Origin: GCA-2717185 sp964474755
Lineage (GTDB): Bacteria > Pseudomonadota > Alphaproteobacteria > UBA8366 > GCA-2717185
Assembly: GCA_964474755.1 (NCBI GenBank)
Contig: CAYYUG010000030.1
Location: forward strand, 1-44,207
DNA: 44,207 nt
Reading direction: 5' to 3'
Shown here piece after piece: positions 35,991-44,207 of this stretch (the stretch's first letter is position 1; each line of letters begins with the position of its first letter). The position numbers and the translations under genes were made by a program. A model generated the notes under the pieces. That model was not told the DNA's origin. It did no database searches and worked only from the letters and a program-made list of their open reading frames with translations.

Positions 35991-36317
35991 ATGATGAATG
36001 TTATTAAAACCCTCAAACAGTATGCAGGCCAAGTTGTACGACCTGTACTGGGTACGCTGGTTGTGGCTTATATCGCGTATCATGCGGTTCAGGGCGATCG
36101 GGGCCTTTTGGCCTATTTTACATATAACCAAGAGGTAAATCGCGCTGCAGCGACGTTACAGGAGGTGCAGCAGGATCGTGTAAAGCTGGCGCATAGGGTC
36201 TCTTTGTTGCGTCCTGAAAGTCGCGATCTTGACCTGTTGGAGGAACGAGCTCGGATCACGCTAGATCTAGTACGAGAGGATGAATACATTGTATTTTTGC
36301 CTCCCAAATCGGATTAA
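35991..36317 (+). CDS. ftsB: septum formation initiator FtsB/DivIC family protein
   Basis: A 108-residue single-pass division protein with a membrane helix at about residues 18-34 (VLGTLVVAYIAYHAVQG), then a coiled-coil segment (NQEVNRAAATLQEVQQDRVKLAHRV) and the short C-terminal region with LDLLEERARITLDLV, as is usual for FtsB/DivIC. It links the divisome subunits FtsQ and FtsL. The gene lies immediately upstream of pdhA, the standard alphaproteobacterial position, although enolase, its normal left neighbour, is about 18.5 kb away. Confidence 0.88.
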   Translation: MMNVIKTLKQYAGQVVRPVLGTLVVAYIAYHAVQGDRGLLAYFTYNQEVNRAAATLQEVQQDRVKLAHRVSLLRPESRDLDLLEERARITLDLVREDEYIVFLPPKSD

Positions 36318-36496
36318 TCATAATACTACAATTTGTGGAAAGAAGACCGGGAAAGTCTTAAAAACAACTAACTTAACTTAATAGCAGTTAATTATACTTT
36401 TTTTATTTTTTAACAGTCACTTAAGCCGCCCTTGCCAAAGCGTCTCAGGCGGGCTACCTGTGTAATCTGCGATATGTTTCGAGGGAAGGCGCAGGG
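36318..36496 (+). promoter_or_regulatory. A+T-rich leader upstream of the pyruvate dehydrogenase genes
   Basis: This 179-bp gap is strikingly A+T-rich (runs of T and A at 36345-36415), unlike its neighbours. It very likely contains the promoter for pdhA onward, and a short GAAGAC/GTCTT stem lies near 36343-36358. Confident -35 and -10 boxes could not be assigned. Confidence 0.4.
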
Positions 36497-37525
36497 ATGG
36501 CAGTTAAAGCGACGAAATCGAAAAGAAAGCGCACGTCGAAATCGGCAAAATCTAATCTCCAAGCTTCTGGCGAGGAACTGCTACAATTTTATCGCGAAAT
36601 GCTGCTGATCCGGCGTTTCGAAGAAAAAGCCGGACAACTTTACGGTATGGGGCTGATTGGTGGCTTCTGCCACCTCTATATAGGGCAAGAAGCTGTTGTC
36701 GTTGGCATGCAGGCGGCTATTTCGCCGAATGATGCGGTTATAACCAGTTATCGCGATCACGGTCATATGCTTGCATGCGGCATGGAGCCGCGTGGAGTGA
36801 TGGCGGAACTGACGGGTCGGTCGGGTGGCTACTCGCACGGCAAGGGCGGCTCGATGCACATGTTCTCTAAGGAAAAAAATTTCTATGGCGGGCACGGCAT
36901 CGTCGCCGCCCAAGTCCCGCTTGGTACGGGGATTGCCTTCGCCCAGAAATACAATAAGACCAAGAACTGCTGCCTGACCTATCTCGGCGATGGTGCGATA
37001 AACCAAGGCCAGGTTTACGAGGCCATGAACATGGCGGCGCTTTGGTCGCTGCCAGTCATCTATGTGATCGAGAACAACAAATACGCTATGGGCACAAGTC
37101 AGGAGCGCGCCTCAGCGGGCACAGAACTGTATATGCGCGGTACCGCCTACGGTATACCCGGTGAGCAGGTCGATGGCATGGATGTGGTGGCTGTGCGCGC
37201 CGCGGGCGAGACGGCGGTGGCGCATTGCCGCGATGGCAAGGGGCCGTTCGTGTTGGAAATGATGACTTATCGCTATCGCGGTCATTCGATGTCTGATCCA
37301 GCCAAATATCGGGCGCGCGAAGAAGTCCAGAAGGTGCGAAGCGAGCGTGATCCGATTGATCTTGTGCGGCAGTTGCTACTCGATGGCGAACATACGGACG
37401 AGGAGGCATTGAAGGAGTTGGATCGTGGGCTCAAGGAAATTGTATCCGATTCTGTGGAGTTTGCGCAGAATAGCCCGGAGCCAGACATATCCGAACTGTG
37501 GACAGATATTCTGGTAGACGCCTAA
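36497..37525 (+). CDS. pdhA: pyruvate dehydrogenase E1 component, alpha subunit
   Basis: A 342-residue thiamine-diphosphate subunit. A basic N-terminal tail (KRKRTSKSAKS) precedes the catalytic fold, with LIRRFEEKAGQLYGMG, GFCHLYIGQEA, SYRDHGH, the regulatory/TPP loop GKGGSMHMF and the TPP motif GDGAINQGQVYEAMN ending in NNKYAMGTS. RYRGHSMSDPAKYR carries the conserved phosphorylation-loop sequence. It decarboxylates pyruvate and transfers the acetyl group to lipoyl-E2, with the beta subunit downstream. GAGGGAAGG precedes the ATG. Confidence 0.97.
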   Translation: MAVKATKSKRKRTSKSAKSNLQASGEELLQFYREMLLIRRFEEKAGQLYGMGLIGGFCHLYIGQEAVVVGMQAAISPNDAVITSYRDHGHMLACGMEPRGVMAELTGRSGGYSHGKGGSMHMFSKEKNFYGGHGIVAAQVPLGTGIAFAQKYNKTKNCCLTYLGDGAINQGQVYEAMNMAALWSLPVIYVIENNKYAMGTSQERASAGTELYMRGTAYGIPGEQVDGMDVVAVRAAGETAVAHCRDGKGPFVLEMMTYRYRGHSMSDPAKYRAREEVQKVRSERDPIDLVRQLLLDGEHTDEEALKELDRGLKEIVSDSVEFAQNSPEPDISELWTDILVDA

Positions 37526-37567
37526 GACGCCTTACCAAAACGCGGCGCGTACAAAAGGGGAGACTGC

Positions 37568-38932
37568 ATGCCCATCCAGGTTTTGATGCCGGCCCTGTCG
37601 CCGACCATGACTGAGGGCACACTCGCGAAGTGGCTCAAGTCGGAAGGCGATGCGGTTAGCTCCGGTGATGTCATAGCGGAGATAGAGACTGACAAGGCAA
37701 CGATGGAGGTTGAAGCGGTCGATGACGGGGTGATTGGCAAATTACTAATCGCGGAGGGGACCGAAAGTGTTGCGGTTAATTCGCCGATCGCATTGTTGCT
37801 GGCGGATGGCGAGGATGCTTCGGCAGTTAACGCGGTGGGCGCACCAGCCGCTGTGGTGGAAAATTCAGCTCCTAAAGGGGCTGATATTCCGGTTGCTGAG
37901 CCGCCACCGGTGCAGAGCGTTTCGGTTGAACAGGATTGGACCGGGCAGACGGTTACTATGACCCTGCGCGAAGCCTTGCGGGACGGTATGGCCGAAGAAA
38001 TGCGGCGCGATGATAGTGTATTTCTAATTGGCGAGGAGGTTGCGCAATATGAGGGAGCCTACAAGGTCAGCCAAGGGCTACTTGAGGAATTTGGCGAAGG
38101 ACGAGTGATTGATACCCCAATCACTGAGCATGGTTTCACCGGATTGGCTGTTGGAGCCGGTTTCATGGGCTTGCGACCAGTGGTCGAGTTCATGACCTTT
38201 AATTTTGCCATGCAAGCGATTGACCAAATCATTAACTCCGCTGCCAAGACCCTGTACATGTCCGGCGGCCAGATGGGCTGCCCCATAGTCTTCCGTGGGC
38301 CAAACGGCGCTGCGTCGCGCGTCGGCGCACAGCATTCGCAATGCTATGCAAGTTGGTATGCCCACTGTCCTGGCCTCAAGGTAATCTCGCCGTTTTCTGC
38401 GTCTGATGCTAAGGGCTTGTTAAAAGCTGCTATCCGCGATCCGAATCCGGTGATTTTCCTGGAGAATGAGCTAATTTATGGCGAAAGCTTCGATGTGCCG
38501 GACGATGCCGACTATACTGTGCCAATTGGAAAGGCGAAGGTGTTGCGTGAAGGTGATGACGTGACCCTGATCGCCCATTCGATCATGGTAGGACGAGCGT
38601 TGCAGGCGGCGGAAGAACTGGCCGCAGACGGGCTTAATGCGGAAGTCATCGATCTCCGCACCATCCGACCGCTCGATATCGAGACGATCATAAAATCGGT
38701 CAAGAAGACCAACCGCGTCGTATCGTGCGAAGAGGGCTGGCCGTTTGCTGGGATCGGTTCGGAAATCGCTATGGTCGTTATGGAAAATGCGTTCGACTGG
38801 CTTGATGCGCCGGTAGGGCGCATCGCAGGGCTAGACGTACCAATGCCTTACGCTGCCAATCTCGAAAATGCTGTTTTGCCGCGGGTCGAGCACATCATCG
38901 ACGCGGCCAAAGCGGCCTGTTACCGGACCTGA
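37568..38932 (+). CDS. pdhB: pyruvate dehydrogenase E1 component, beta subunit with lipoyl domain
   Basis: A 454-residue fusion found in many Alphaproteobacteria. An N-terminal lipoyl domain (residues 1-80) has the lipoyl lysine Lys43 in ETDKATMEVEA, followed by an Ala/Pro linker to about 125. The E1 beta body then has TLREALRDGMAEEMRRD, FLIGEEVAQYEGAYKVS, DTPITEHGFTGLAVG and RGPNGAASRVGAQHSQ. Lipoyl residues 1-80 are nearly the same as in pdhC below, showing that the domain was copied within the operon. GGGGAG precedes the ATG. The gap after pdhA is 42 bp. Confidence 0.97.
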   Translation: MPIQVLMPALSPTMTEGTLAKWLKSEGDAVSSGDVIAEIETDKATMEVEAVDDGVIGKLLIAEGTESVAVNSPIALLLADGEDASAVNAVGAPAAVVENSAPKGADIPVAEPPPVQSVSVEQDWTGQTVTMTLREALRDGMAEEMRRDDSVFLIGEEVAQYEGAYKVSQGLLEEFGEGRVIDTPITEHGFTGLAVGAGFMGLRPVVEFMTFNFAMQAIDQIINSAAKTLYMSGGQMGCPIVFRGPNGAASRVGAQHSQCYASWYAHCPGLKVISPFSASDAKGLLKAAIRDPNPVIFLENELIYGESFDVPDDADYTVPIGKAKVLREGDDVTLIAHSIMVGRALQAAEELAADGLNAEVIDLRTIRPLDIETIIKSVKKTNRVVSCEEGWPFAGIGSEIAMVVMENAFDWLDAPVGRIAGLDVPMPYAANLENAVLPRVEHIIDAAKAACYRT

Positions 38933-38966
38933 GACGCTGTGCCGCGTCACGGAGGGGGGATGAACC

Positions 38967-40256
38967 ATGCCGATCCAGATCTTAATGCCAGCGTTGTCGC
39001 CTACAATGACCGAAGGTACTCTAGCTAAATGGCTCGTAAATGAGGGAGACGATGTCAATGCGGGTGACGTAATTGCCGAGATCGAGACCGACAAGGCTAC
39101 AATGGAGATTGAAGCTGTCGAGGAAGGCAAGATTGCTAAAATTGTCGTGCAGGAAGGTACAGAAGGGGTCGCGGTCAATGCCATAATTGCGCTGCTGTTG
39201 GAAGACGGCGAAGCTGCTGGTGCGCTTGAAGGTGCGGTCGACACGGCGCTGGCCTCTGCCCCCCCCCCGGCTGCTGCAGCGCCGGTTGCACCTGTTGCGG
39301 CGCCGGCTCCGGCCGCCGCACAGGAAGTGGCTCCAGCGCTGGCCGCAGCATCCTCTGGGGGTCGCATTTTTGCAAGCCCACTGGCACGTCGCATGGCGCA
39401 ACAGGCCGGTCTCGGCTTAACTGATGTAACGGGCTCTGGCCCGAACGGACGGATCGTCAAACGGGATATAGAGTCGGCGCTCGCGTCCGGTGCACCGGCG
39501 GCTGTGGCCGCTGAACCTTTGGCCGCTCCTGCAACGGCAGCTACCTCTACCCCCATGCCGGAAGGACTCGAACCTGCGTTTGATTTCGAGCCAGCTAATT
39601 CAATGCGCAAGGTCATCGCCCAGCGTTTGACAGAGTCGAAACAGACCGTTCCGCATTTCTACCTCACCGTGGACTGCGAGATTGATACTTTGCTGGCGTT
39701 GCGCAAGGATTTAAATTCTCGGTCCGATGACTATAAGATTTCGGTCAATGACCTGATCATTAAAGCTTGCGGGGTTGCGCTTCGCCGCGTCCCGGCGGCC
39801 AACGCGTCTTGGACTGGTGATGGGATCAAGCGCTATCACCAAGCCGATATCTCGGTTGCAGTAGCAATTGAAGGTGGGTTGATAACGCCGGTGATCCGGG
39901 ATGCTGGTGGCAAGGGGTTGGAGACTATTTCCTCTGAGATGCGTGACATGGCGACACGGGCCCGCGACGGAAAGCTACTGCCGGAAGAGTATCAGGGGGG
40001 GACATTCAGTATCTCAAATCTCGGCATGTTCGGGATAAAACAATTCGATGCTGTCATCAACCCGCCGCAGGGAGCTATCATGGCGGTTGGCGCGGGCGAG
40101 CAGCGGCCAGTGGTACGCAATGGTGCGCTGGCCGTGGCGACCGTAATGTCGGTGACCATGTCCGTCGACCACCGTGTCGTAGACGGTGCGATCGGTGCGG
40201 AACTCCTGGCAGCCTTCAAGACGCTTGTCGAAGACCCAATGACGATGCTGCTTTAG
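38967..40256 (+). CDS. pdhC: dihydrolipoamide acetyltransferase (pyruvate dehydrogenase E2)
   Basis: A 429-residue core of the complex, passing acetyl groups to CoA. It has one lipoyl domain (1-80) with Lys43, an Ala/Pro-rich hinge (to about 125), a peripheral-subunit-binding domain (about 131-165: ASPLARRMAQQAGL, GSGPNGRIVKRDIE) and the acetyltransferase domain, with NFYLT-like HFYLTVDCEID and the catalytic His402/Asp406 in SVDHRVVDGA. ATG 38967 gives the family N-terminus; an ATG at 38960 is out of frame. GGAGGGGGG lies upstream. Confidence 0.97.
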   Translation: MPIQILMPALSPTMTEGTLAKWLVNEGDDVNAGDVIAEIETDKATMEIEAVEEGKIAKIVVQEGTEGVAVNAIIALLLEDGEAAGALEGAVDTALASAPPPAAAAPVAPVAAPAPAAAQEVAPALAAASSGGRIFASPLARRMAQQAGLGLTDVTGSGPNGRIVKRDIESALASGAPAAVAAEPLAAPATAATSTPMPEGLEPAFDFEPANSMRKVIAQRLTESKQTVPHFYLTVDCEIDTLLALRKDLNSRSDDYKISVNDLIIKACGVALRRVPAANASWTGDGIKRYHQADISVAVAIEGGLITPVIRDAGGKGLETISSEMRDMATRARDGKLLPEEYQGGTFSISNLGMFGIKQFDAVINPPQGAIMAVGAGEQRPVVRNGALAVATVMSVTMSVDHRVVDGAIGAELLAAFKTLVEDPMTMLL

Positions 40257-40287
40257 CAGGTATCTGCCTGAAAAAGAGGGGGTGATC

Positions 40288-41700
40288 ATGGCCGAAACGA
40301 GTTTCGACGTCATCGTCGTTGGCGGCGGTCCGGGCGGTTATGTCACTGCCATCCGCGCGGCGCAGCTTGGCCTGAAGACTGCGTTGGTCGAGCGCGAGCA
40401 TCTTGGTGGGATCTGTCTGAACTGGGGGTGCATTCCCACAAAGGCACTGCTGCGCACCTCGGAGATATACCACTACGTCACCCACGCGGAGCAGTTCGGT
40501 ATTAAGGTGGAGGGGGCGTCCGTCGATCTAGCTGCTGTGGTCAAACGCTCGCGGAAAATTGCAGCCCAGCTGAATGGTGGCGTTGGCCATCTGCTGAAGA
40601 AGAACAAAGTGACGGTGTTTGATGGGGCCGGTAAGTTAGTTGGTGGCAGCGCTGGTGCTCGAAGACTTAAGGTCGAGAAGGATGGCAAAGCGGTGGCTGA
40701 CTTAGTTGCCAAGCATATTGTGCTGGCCACGGGCGCGCGGGCGAGGTCCCTGCCAGGACTGGAACCGGACGGTAAGTTGGTATGGACTTACAAGGAAGCA
40801 ATGGTGCCCGAAACCAAGCCAAATTCTATGTTGGTCGTAGGGTCGGGTGCCATTGGCATGGAATTTGCCAGCTTCTACAATGACCTAGGTGCTGAGGTGA
40901 CGGTCGTTGAGGTAATGGATCGGATTCTGCCGGTCGAAGATGCTGAGATCGCAGCATTTGCGCACGGGCAGTTCGAGAAGCAAGGCATGACGATCCATAC
41001 CGGCGCGCAGGTCACGAGGCTAGACCGTGCCGCTAACAGCGTTACGGCGACGATTGAGGCAGGAGATAAATCGAGTGAAATCACCGTCGACCGGGTCATC
41101 CTCGCCGTCGGGATAGTCGGTAATGTCGATGACCTTGGCCTAGAAGGCACTAAGGTAAAGGTCGAACGCTCGCATATCGAGGTCGACCACTGGGCGCAGA
41201 CAGGGGAGCAAGGAATTTACGCTATAGGCGATGTCGCGGGACCACCTTGGCTTGCGCACAAGGCGAGCCACGAGGGGGTTGTCTGCATTGAGAAAATTGC
41301 AGGCTTTGATGGTGCCCATCCGTTCGAGACCAGGAATATTCCCGGCTGTACCTATTGCCGGCCGCAGATCGCCAGTGTCGGTATGACGGAAGATTCTGCA
41401 AAACGGCAGGGCCATAAAGTCAAGGTCGGGCGCTTCCCCTTTATCGGCAACGGCAAGGCCATTGCGCTGGGCGAGCCCGAGGGACTAATTAAGACGGTAT
41501 TCGATGAGAAGACCGGCGAATTGCTTGGGGCACACATGGTCGGCGCTGAGGTAACAGAGTTAATTCAAGGCTATGTCGTTGCCCGGACGCTGGAAACGAC
41601 CGAACACGAGCTTATGAATACCATCTTCCCGCATCCGACCCTGTCGGAGATGATGCACGAGTCGGTCCTTGACGCGTACGGCAAGGTTATCCATTTCTAG
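40288..41700 (+). CDS. lpd: dihydrolipoyl dehydrogenase (E3)
   Basis: A 470-residue FAD enzyme regenerating lipoamide. It has the FAD motif GGGPGGYVTA, the redox disulfide Cys43/Cys48 in GGICLNWGCIPTKAL, an NAD motif GSGAIGMEFASFY, the second FAD motif YAIGDVAGPPWLAHKAS and the catalytic His449/Glu454 in HPTLSE. ATG 40288 is chosen over a GTG six bases upstream because GAGGGGG fits it better. Its position between pdhC and lipA makes it the dedicated E3 of pyruvate dehydrogenase. Confidence 0.97.
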   Translation: MAETSFDVIVVGGGPGGYVTAIRAAQLGLKTALVEREHLGGICLNWGCIPTKALLRTSEIYHYVTHAEQFGIKVEGASVDLAAVVKRSRKIAAQLNGGVGHLLKKNKVTVFDGAGKLVGGSAGARRLKVEKDGKAVADLVAKHIVLATGARARSLPGLEPDGKLVWTYKEAMVPETKPNSMLVVGSGAIGMEFASFYNDLGAEVTVVEVMDRILPVEDAEIAAFAHGQFEKQGMTIHTGAQVTRLDRAANSVTATIEAGDKSSEITVDRVILAVGIVGNVDDLGLEGTKVKVERSHIEVDHWAQTGEQGIYAIGDVAGPPWLAHKASHEGVVCIEKIAGFDGAHPFETRNIPGCTYCRPQIASVGMTEDSAKRQGHKVKVGRFPFIGNGKAIALGEPEGLIKTVFDEKTGELLGAHMVGAEVTELIQGYVVARTLETTEHELMNTIFPHPTLSEMMHESVLDAYGKVIHF

Positions 41701-41703
41701 AAT

Positions 41704-42663
41704 ATGAACACGACTGCCAAAGCCGCCGCGCTGCGCCATCCGGAAAAACGCAATCGGCCGGACAACCCGATTAAGCGCAAGCCGCCATGGATTCGGGTCA
41801 AGGCGCCGGCATCGCCGGTCTATCGGGAAACACGTGACATAGTGCGCGAAAACGGCCTCCACACCGTCTGCGAGGAGGCATCATGCCCCAATATAGGCGA
41901 ATGCTGGGCCAAAAAACACGCGACCTTCATGATCATGGGAGACACTTGCACGCGCTCTTGTGCCTTCTGCAACGTTGCGACTGGCACTCCGATGCCACTC
42001 GATCCAATGGAGCCGGTCCATTTAGGTGGTGCCGCGGCCAAGCTGGGGCTAGAGCATATTGTCATCACCTCGGTTGATAGGGACGACTTGGTCGATGGGG
42101 GCGCGGCACATTTTGCCAAAGTGATCCAACGCATTCGCGAGTTTGCACCCAGCACGACGATCGAAATCCTGACCCCCGATTTCAAGGATAAGCCGGGAGC
42201 TATCGAAGTGGTCGCCGCAGCTAAACCAGACGTCTTCAACCATAATCTGGAAACGGTGCCCCGGCTCTATCCGACAATTCGTCCCGGTGCTCGCTATTTC
42301 ATTAGCTTGGAATTATTGCACCGGGCGAAGCGGCTAGACCCGAATGTCTTTACAAAGTCAGGCCTCATGGTGGGGCTCGGTGAAAGCCGCGAGGAGGTGC
42401 ATCAAGTGATGGACGACCTACGTGCCGCCGATGTGGATTTTTTAACCATCGGGCAGTATTTGCAGCCGACCCCAAAACACGCGGCGATCGCCCAATTCGT
42501 TACTCCGGAAGAGTTCGACACCTATGCGTCGGCAGCGCGGGGGAAGGGGTTCCTGATGGTGGCCGCGACACCGCTGACCCGGTCCTCCTACCACGCCGAT
42601 GCTGACTTCGCACAGTTACGGGAGGCGCGGGAAGCGCTAACCAACCGTACAGCGAACTTGTGA
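41704..42663 (+). CDS. lipA: lipoyl synthase
   Basis: A 319-residue radical-SAM enzyme that inserts two sulfurs into octanoyl groups on lipoyl domains. It has the auxiliary cluster ligands Cys56, Cys61 and Cys67 in CEEASCPNIGEC and the radical-SAM cluster Cys82, Cys86 and Cys89 in CTRSCAFC. Later motifs are FNHNLETVPRLY and LMVGLGE. It starts three bases after lpd, so the enzyme making the cofactor is co-transcribed with the complex that needs it. Confidence 0.98.
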   Translation: MNTTAKAAALRHPEKRNRPDNPIKRKPPWIRVKAPASPVYRETRDIVRENGLHTVCEEASCPNIGECWAKKHATFMIMGDTCTRSCAFCNVATGTPMPLDPMEPVHLGGAAAKLGLEHIVITSVDRDDLVDGGAAHFAKVIQRIREFAPSTTIEILTPDFKDKPGAIEVVAAAKPDVFNHNLETVPRLYPTIRPGARYFISLELLHRAKRLDPNVFTKSGLMVGLGESREEVHQVMDDLRAADVDFLTIGQYLQPTPKHAAIAQFVTPEEFDTYASAARGKGFLMVAATPLTRSSYHADADFAQLREAREALTNRTANL

Positions 42664-42675
42664 CCGAGAGACACT

Positions 42676-43125
42676 GTGCCCACTCACACCGAGAAAAAAT
42701 TTCTGCCACATAAACCGGAACAGATGTTTGATCTGGTGGCTGATGTGGGGCGCTATCCAGAATTTTTACCGTGGTGCGTTGGGGCACGAATTAGGTCTCG
42801 GACCGAGACACTATTAGTTGCTGATTTAATTATTAGTTTCAAAGGAATGCGAGAAAATTTTACGAGTAACGTTGCGCTTGATCGCGATGCGATGACAATT
42901 GATGTTACATATAAGGATGGTCCATTTAAATATTTGAATAATAACTGGTATTTTGATCAAACAGCTTCGGGTCAATGCATGCTTGATTTCTATGTCGATT
43001 TCGAATTCAAATCTCGGATCTTGGAGATGGTAATTGAGATACTTTTTGGCGAGGCGGTTCGTCGAATGGTACATGCATTTGAGCAACGCGCAGCGCAACT
43101 CTATGGTCCCGCGGCTATATCGTAA
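42676..43125 (+). CDS. Coq10/RatA-type START-domain protein
   Basis: A 149-residue SRPBCC/START-fold protein. Features include THTEKKFLPHKPEQMFDLVADVGRYPEFLPWCVG and a C-terminal FEFKSRILEMVIEILFGEAVRRMVHAFEQRA, as in the Coq10-like ubiquinone-binding proteins and RatA homologues. It is thought to bind ubiquinone or lipid, and the RatA toxin label is often over-used for this subgroup. The start is a GTG 12 bases after lipA. The middle of the gene (about 42815-42990) is markedly A+T-rich, unlike lipA and its own ends, with many AAT/TTT/ATT codons. Confidence 0.9.
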   Translation: MPTHTEKKFLPHKPEQMFDLVADVGRYPEFLPWCVGARIRSRTETLLVADLIISFKGMRENFTSNVALDRDAMTIDVTYKDGPFKYLNNNWYFDQTASGQCMLDFYVDFEFKSRILEMVIEILFGEAVRRMVHAFEQRAAQLYGPAAIS

Positions 43126-43128
43126 TAA

Positions 43129-43158
43129 GGTAACTACGAATGTAGGCAGCTAGTTACC
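43129..43158. terminator. 8-bp inverted repeat after the lipA operon, possible terminator
   Basis: GGTAACTA and TAGTTACC form a perfect 8-bp stem with a 14-nt loop four bases after the Coq10-type gene stop. A good T-run does not follow, so a rho-independent mode is not certain. A second GCTGG/CCAGC stem lies at about 43196-43215. Confidence 0.35.
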
Positions 43159-43339
43159 CAGTATTTTGGGACTCAATCAAACGCTAACTTTGATCGCTGG
43201 TATTTTGGCGCCAGCAAGTTACGGATAGTGTTGGCCTGCATCATCGTGACAAACAATGTTAAGCCTATTAAATTAGGTAACAATACTAATTTGTCAGTGT
43301 GCAGTTGTCGGTAAGGCGCTACCGGATGGAACCGCTCTT

Positions 43340-44050
43340 TTGATTACATCTTCACAAATTCGGGCGGCGAGGGCGATCATCAACGCTAAACAAAGCGAGC
43401 TCGCGAAAACTGCCCGTATTTCGTTGGCTACTTTGAATAATATCGAACGCGGCGTAGGGGACCCCCGCACCAGCACCTTGGAAGCGATCGAGCGCGCCTT
43501 GCAGAGGGCTGGGGTAGACATTGCCAGCGATGCTACTAGTGAGACGGTGACTTTGAGGCGGGTTGAGCGCCCGCAGGCCTTTGACACGTTTCTCGGTAGC
43601 CAGCGCGTGCTCGAAGCACTCGGTCCCGACTCGTTGCTCAAACTGCAGAGCATCCTGTTGTTCGCGCGTTGGATCCGGGGGCAGGAAGATGAACGTCCAC
43701 GAATTTGCTTGCTCGTTGAGGGGCAGGTGCGAGCTGTTCTGTTTGACCGGGTTGACTTCAATCTTGGTGGTGGCGCACGTGTTGCTGAAGTTGCGGGGGT
43801 GATGCTTGCAGCCTTTGCTTTCCACCGGCCTCGGCTGCATTTCCTCGATCAGGTTATGGAGGACACGACGTCTGCCGAAGTCGACGAAGTGGTTGGCAGG
43901 CTGCAATCACTGCAGAGCCTGCCGTTGACCCATCCCAGCGAATTTATCGATGTTTTCAACTCCTGGGACAATTGTATGACGAGCTATGGCGCGCGTCCTG
44001 GCCATCCGCTGGCCAATCTTGCTGCACTTTTTGTCACAAAAATCGATTAA
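43340..44050 (+). CDS. XRE-family transcriptional regulator with unknown C-terminal domain
   Basis: A 236-residue protein. Residues 3-60 form a helix-turn-helix of the Cro/C1 type (SQIRAARAI, SELAKTARISLATLNNIERG, STLEAIERALQRAGV). The remaining 170 residues have no domain I recognise; they include LLFARWIRGQEDERPRICLL and VMLAAFAFHRPRLHFLD. The start is a TTG; no ATG or GTG occurs near it in this frame, and the resulting MITSSQIRAAR fits N-termini of such regulators. Target genes are unknown. It overlaps by two bases the 3' end of the convergent MetE-family gene. Confidence 0.8.
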   Translation: MITSSQIRAARAIINAKQSELAKTARISLATLNNIERGVGDPRTSTLEAIERALQRAGVDIASDATSETVTLRRVERPQAFDTFLGSQRVLEALGPDSLLKLQSILLFARWIRGQEDERPRICLLVEGQVRAVLFDRVDFNLGGGARVAEVAGVMLAAFAFHRPRLHFLDQVMEDTTSAEVDEVVGRLQSLQSLPLTHPSEFIDVFNSWDNCMTSYGARPGHPLANLAALFVTKID

Positions 44051-44207
44051 AGCTTTAATTCCTGGCGTATGATCGCTGTGCCGGCAACCATAGCCTGCAG
44101 CTTTGCCCGCGCCAGCCAGCGAGGGAGGGCGGAAAATCCGCAATCAGCGGTAACTAATAGTTTATTAGCCGGCAAATGCTCAAGCACTTTGCGGATTCGA
44201 TCGGCGA
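44047..44207 (-). CDS. MetE-family (cobalamin-independent methionine synthase-like) C-terminal fragment, cut by window edge
   Basis: The last 53 codons of a leftward gene run off the right end of the window. They read ADRIRKVLEHLPANKLLV, TADCGFSALPRWLARAK and LQAMVAGTAIIRQELKL, then TAA. The DCGF motif with the zinc-binding Cys, followed by R-x-x-A and a K-x-x-AMVAG stretch, is the C-terminal signature of the MetE-type methyltransferase fold. Whether it is full methionine synthase or one of the short MetE-like proteins cannot be seen here. Confidence 0.75.
   Translation of the reverse strand, partial: ADRIRKVLEHLPANKLLVTADCGFSALPRWLARAKLQAMVAGTAIIRQELKL

Overview
The window is a piece of an alphaproteobacterial chromosome of moderately high G+C. 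The evidence is a housekeeping block with typical alphaproteobacterial gene order: ppiD/trpE on one strand, then tpiA, secG, pyrG, kdsA and eno on the other, and further on ftsB, pdhA, pdhB (E1 beta with its own lipoyl domain), pdhC, lpd, lipA and a Coq10/RatA-type gene. kdsA indicates an LPS-bearing Gram-negative. No rRNA, tRNA, CRISPR array or insertion sequence was recognised.

Layout. (1) 1-8.6 kb is accessory: two tandem EamA/DMT permeases, an alpha/beta hydrolase, a copper-export locus, a YibQ-type divergent polysaccharide deacetylase and an MFS permease. (2) 8.7-17.4 kb is housekeeping: trpE and ppiD leftward, then tpiA-secG-pyrG-kdsA-eno rightward. (3) 17.4-35.9 kb is an accessory catabolic region lying between eno and ftsB: aldehyde dehydrogenase, persulfide dioxygenase-rhodanese, threonine dehydratase-like enzyme, degenerate cupin, ketopantoate reductase-like protein, FMN-binding split-barrel protein, FAD dehydrogenase, acyl-CoA dehydrogenase, Asp-box protein, two enoyl-CoA hydratases, two TauD-type dioxygenases, an acyl-CoA ligase and an EmrB-type exporter. 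(4) 36.0-43.1 kb is ftsB and the pyruvate dehydrogenase/lipoate cluster. (5) The right end has an XRE regulator and the 3' end of a MetE-family gene.

How the genes work together. The housekeeping block supplies lower glycolysis, CTP, KDO and the full pyruvate dehydrogenase complex with its lipoate synthase. In the accessory region a four-gene leftward unit (exporter, enoyl-CoA hydratase, acyl-CoA ligase, TauD dioxygenase) looks like oxidation and CoA-activation of an organic acid. The substrate cannot be read from the sequence.

The most unusual feature is gene decay around copper resistance. A CueR/HmrR-like operator with a 19-bp promoter spacer precedes a YHS domain and a CopA-type ATPase. 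A 15-bp direct repeat adding 20 bp has pushed the YHS domain and the ATPase out of frame. The MerR-family gene just downstream is recognisable over its whole length but lies in three frames with stops. A second full relic, of a mandelate racemase/muconate lactonising enzyme, lies at about 29.0-29.4 kb. With a cupin that has lost its metal ligands and an exporter whose N-terminal coding sequence has no start codon, the window suggests a genome undergoing active pseudogenisation, although assembly errors must be excluded.
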